In this document: positions 3,705 to 5,532 of the stretch, in pieces
Layout: each line of letters starts with the position of its first letter
Position numbering within the stretch: position 1 is the stretch's first letter
DNA from: DASPKO01 sp035628055
Lineage (GTDB): Bacteria > Planctomycetota > Phycisphaerae > Phycisphaerales > UBA1924
DNA: 5,532 nucleotides
Direction of reading: 5' to 3'
Assembly (NCBI GenBank): GCA_035628055.1
Contig: DASPKO010000178.1
Coordinates: 1-5,532 of the forward strand
Made by a program: the position numbers and the translations under genes
The notes under the pieces: model-generated
Seen by the model: only the letters and a program-made list of their open reading frames with translations
Database searches by the model: none
Told to the model about the DNA's origin: nothing

Positions 3705-5532
3705 CTACTTCAGCAGGTTTCCGATATCGTTGACGGTCACGAAGAGGAAGAGCCCGACGATCAGCACCAGCCCGGCGGTGGTGATGACATTCTGGACGCG
3801 GACGGAGACCGCGCGCCCGGTCAGCCCCTCGTAGAGCAGCATGAGGAAGAGCCCGCCGTCGGTGATCGGGACGGGCAGGAAGTTCACGACCGCCAGGTTC
3901 ACGCTCACCATCGCCAGGAAGAGGAGCAGCCACACCATGCCGCGGCTGGCAACCTCGGTCCCGATGTGCGCGATGCCCACCGGTCCCTTGAGGTGCTCGA
4001 CCTTCACCGAGCCCTGGAAGAGCCGCGCGAAGGTGAGGTAGGTCGTCAGGAGCACCCGGCGGGTCTCGCGCAGGCCGAGGCGGACCGAATCCAACGGGTT
4101 CTTGCCGCGCAGCTCGATCTGCTCGGGCTCGAAGAGCTCCATCGGCAGGGGCGCCTCCCAGCCGAGCGCGTGCAACTGGGTGACTTCGGCCGCGGGTATC
4201 TCCCAGGCCAGCCGGGCGCGGGCCTCTCCCGGCGCCGCGGCGGCCCCGACCTCCGCCCCGGCGCCGGGGGGCGGCGCCAGCTCCAGCTCGACGGTGGCCG
4301 CGAGCCCGGCCCGCTGGGCGTCGGCCGTCGCGGCGCGGAGGCGCTCGCGGAGCTGGCCGAAGTCGGCCACGGGCTTGCCCGCCACCGTCACGAGGCGCGA
4401 GCCGGGGGCGAACTCGAGGGCCGCGCCCGAGGGCGCCGCCCCCTCGACGAGCGGGAGCCGGGGCCAGCTCGCCAGGAGCGCGGGGGCGCCGGCCCCGTCG
4501 AGGTAGCCGAACCCGATGCGTCCTTCGGGGCTGACGACCACGGGCCCGATGGGAATCACGCGGTAGTCGCCGCGTAGATCGGGGCGCGCGACCGCGACCG
4601 AGACCGTCCCACCGGCGCGCTGGCGGACCTGCGCGATCCCGCTGGGGACGCTGGGCCAGGCCTCCTCGCCGAGCCGCGCGAACAGATCGCCGGGACGCAG
4701 TTCGTCGCGAAGGCCGGAGGTCTCCTCGAGCCAGCGGACCGAGAGCACCGGGGTGAGCCCCAGCAGGTGCGACATCGGGATCACGGCCCCGTCGCGCAGG
4801 AGCACGGGGGCCAGCGGCAGCTCCGGCTCCGGATGGGCGACGACGGTCACCAGGCCTCCGTCCGCGCCGGCGAACGCCAGGTCGAGGGGGGTGCCGGGGG
4901 CCTGGTTGGCGGCGCGCACCAGGTCCGCGTGCCCGGACACCGGACGCCCGTTGATGGAGACCAGGCGCATGCCGGGCTGGACGCCCCCGAGGCCGAGCCG
5001 CTCGAGGAGCTGGGCGCGCTCCCGGAACTCGCGCTCGTCGTCGGGGCGGGCGAGCGTGGCGGAAGCGGCGGGCCCGAGCCCGAACATCTGCAGGCGCGTG
5101 GCGGGGTCGGGCCTAGGGACGATCGCGAAGCGGAGCGGCTGGGCGACGCCCGGGCGTTCCACGGTCAGCTCGACCTCTCGGCCGCGCCGTCCCATGGCGG
5201 AGGCGAGCGTGATGTCCTTGAACGACTCGGCGGGCCGGCCGTCGATGGAGACCACCGTGTCGCCCGGCTGGAGGCCGGGACGGGCCACGCCCGCCTCGGG
5301 CCCGTTGCGGGGGACTGCGTGCGCCGCCGCCGAGCCGGGGGCCACCAGGCCGATCCGCGGCGGCTCGGTCTGATACCCCAGCGTGTAGACCACGACGAAG
5401 AGGATCGCGGCCAGGAGGAGGTTGGCCACCACCCCGGCGGAGATCACGATCATGCGCTTGCCGACCGAGGCGCGCTGGTAGCTGTCGGGCTCGTCGCTGA
5501 CGGCGCCGGGATTCGCGTCCTCCTGGCCGAGC
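3705..5532 (-). CDS. rseP: RseP-like intramembrane site-2 zinc protease (N-terminus beyond the right edge)
   Basis: The visible 608 residues (numbered from the right edge) cover most of an M50 site-2 protease, a membrane-embedded metalloprotease. RseP of E. coli cleaves the anti-sigma factor RseA after a first periplasmic cut. The frame is open to the edge: GQEDANPGAVSDEPDSY leading into KRMIVISAGVVANLLLA is the conserved RseP stretch before TM2, so Met27 is internal and not the start. TM2 spans about 27-53, TM3 about 532-555 and TM4 about 583-601. LKGPVGIAHIG (514-524) precedes TM3, and FLPVPITDGG (551-560) holds the third zinc ligand Asp558; His of the usual DGGH is Leu561. HExxH is outside the window. 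Between TM2 and TM3 lie about 475 residues with four PDZ-like segments (near 57-140, 178-235, 272-330, 365-420), against two in E. coli RseP, and an Ala/Pro-rich linker (419-438). The natural substrate here is unknown, probably an anti-sigma factor. Confidence 0.92.
   Translation of the reverse strand, partial: LGQEDANPGAVSDEPDSYQRASVGKRMIVISAGVVANLLLAAILFVVVYTLGYQTEPPRIGLVAPGSAAAHAVPRNGPEAGVARPGLQPGDTVVSIDGRPAESFKDITLASAMGRRGREVELTVERPGVAQPLRFAIVPRPDPATRLQMFGLGPAASATLARPDDEREFRERAQLLERLGLGGVQPGMRLVSINGRPVSGHADLVRAANQAPGTPLDLAFAGADGGLVTVVAHPEPELPLAPVLLRDGAVIPMSHLLGLTPVLSVRWLEETSGLRDELRPGDLFARLGEEAWPSVPSGIAQVRQRAGGTVSVAVARPDLRGDYRVIPIGPVVVSPEGRIGFGYLDGAGAPALLASWPRLPLVEGAAPSGAALEFAPGSRLVTVAGKPVADFGQLRERLRAATADAQRAGLAATVELELAPPPGAGAEVGAAAAPGEARARLAWEIPAAEVTQLHALGWEAPLPMELFEPEQIELRGKNPLDSVRLGLRETRRVLLTTYLTFARLFQGSVKVEHLKGPVGIAHIGTEVASRGMVWLLLFLAMVSVNLAVVNFLPVPITDGGLFLMLLYEGLTGRAVSVRVQNVITTAGLVLIVGLFLFVTVNDIGNLLK

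Noticed and set aside
3441..4577. A 378-codon plus-strand open frame spanning the NUDIX end and the S2P gene
   Set aside because: It overlaps two well-supported genes, one of them antisense, and its translation is low-complexity and charged with no recognisable motif.
4753..5373. A 206-codon plus-strand open frame opposite the S2P gene
   Set aside because: It is antisense to PDZ-encoding sequence, rich in Ser, Arg, Pro and Gly, and has no ribosome site or domain.
5451..5453. The ATG at 5453 as start of the site-2 protease
   Set aside because: The frame continues to the right edge and encodes the conserved stretch that precedes TM2 in RseP proteins, and a start here would omit the HExxH helix.
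784..5532. The M14 peptidase, NUDIX protein and S2P as one functional protease or defence system
   Set aside because: The S2P is convergent to the other two, the genes have unrelated predicted roles and compartments, and no defence or mobile-element hallmark is present.

Overview
This is a very GC-rich window, roughly 70% GC by eye, with four protein-coding genes. No RNA gene, insertion sequence, CRISPR array or integration site could be seen. The best clue to the organism is the C-terminus of the secreted peptidase: two dockerin-like calcium-loop repeats of the form ADFDGNG...GDISLFLTTWF, bracketed by cysteines and running to the last residue. To my knowledge this is characteristic of Planctomycetes, especially Phycisphaerae-like lineages (the 'GC-type dockerin' pattern). 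The NUDIX protein and the site-2 protease also read like planctomycete versions. The phylum assignment is inference from motif memory, not from a search.

Layout. Positions 1-395 (minus) hold the N-terminal 40% or so of an NAD-dependent malate dehydrogenase, which runs off the left edge. A 388-bp divergent intergenic region (396-783) follows, with candidate promoter elements for both flanking genes, a 14-bp palindrome and two ribosome binding sites. Positions 784-3093 (plus) encode a complete exported zinc carboxypeptidase (M14) with propeptide, catalytic domain, two beta-rich C-terminal regions and the dockerin-like tail. After 37 bp containing a GC hairpin comes a complete NUDIX hydrolase gene (3131-3652, plus). 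Across a 52-bp convergent gap, positions 3705-5532 (minus) hold most of an RseP-like intramembrane site-2 protease. It lacks only the N-terminal part that carries HExxH, which lies beyond the right edge.

How the genes work together. I see no evidence that they form one pathway. Malate dehydrogenase is a TCA-cycle enzyme, the M14 enzyme would act outside the cytoplasm on peptides, the NUDIX protein is a cytoplasmic pyrophosphohydrolase of unknown substrate, and the S2P acts in the membrane, probably in envelope-stress signalling. The order looks like ordinary chromosomal mixing of housekeeping and envelope genes. I did not find an undescribed multi-gene system. The points most worth a second look are four PDZ-like modules in the S2P, a proline at the M14 specificity-pocket position, possible leaderless expression of the NUDIX gene, and a recurring TATYCT element upstream of three genes.
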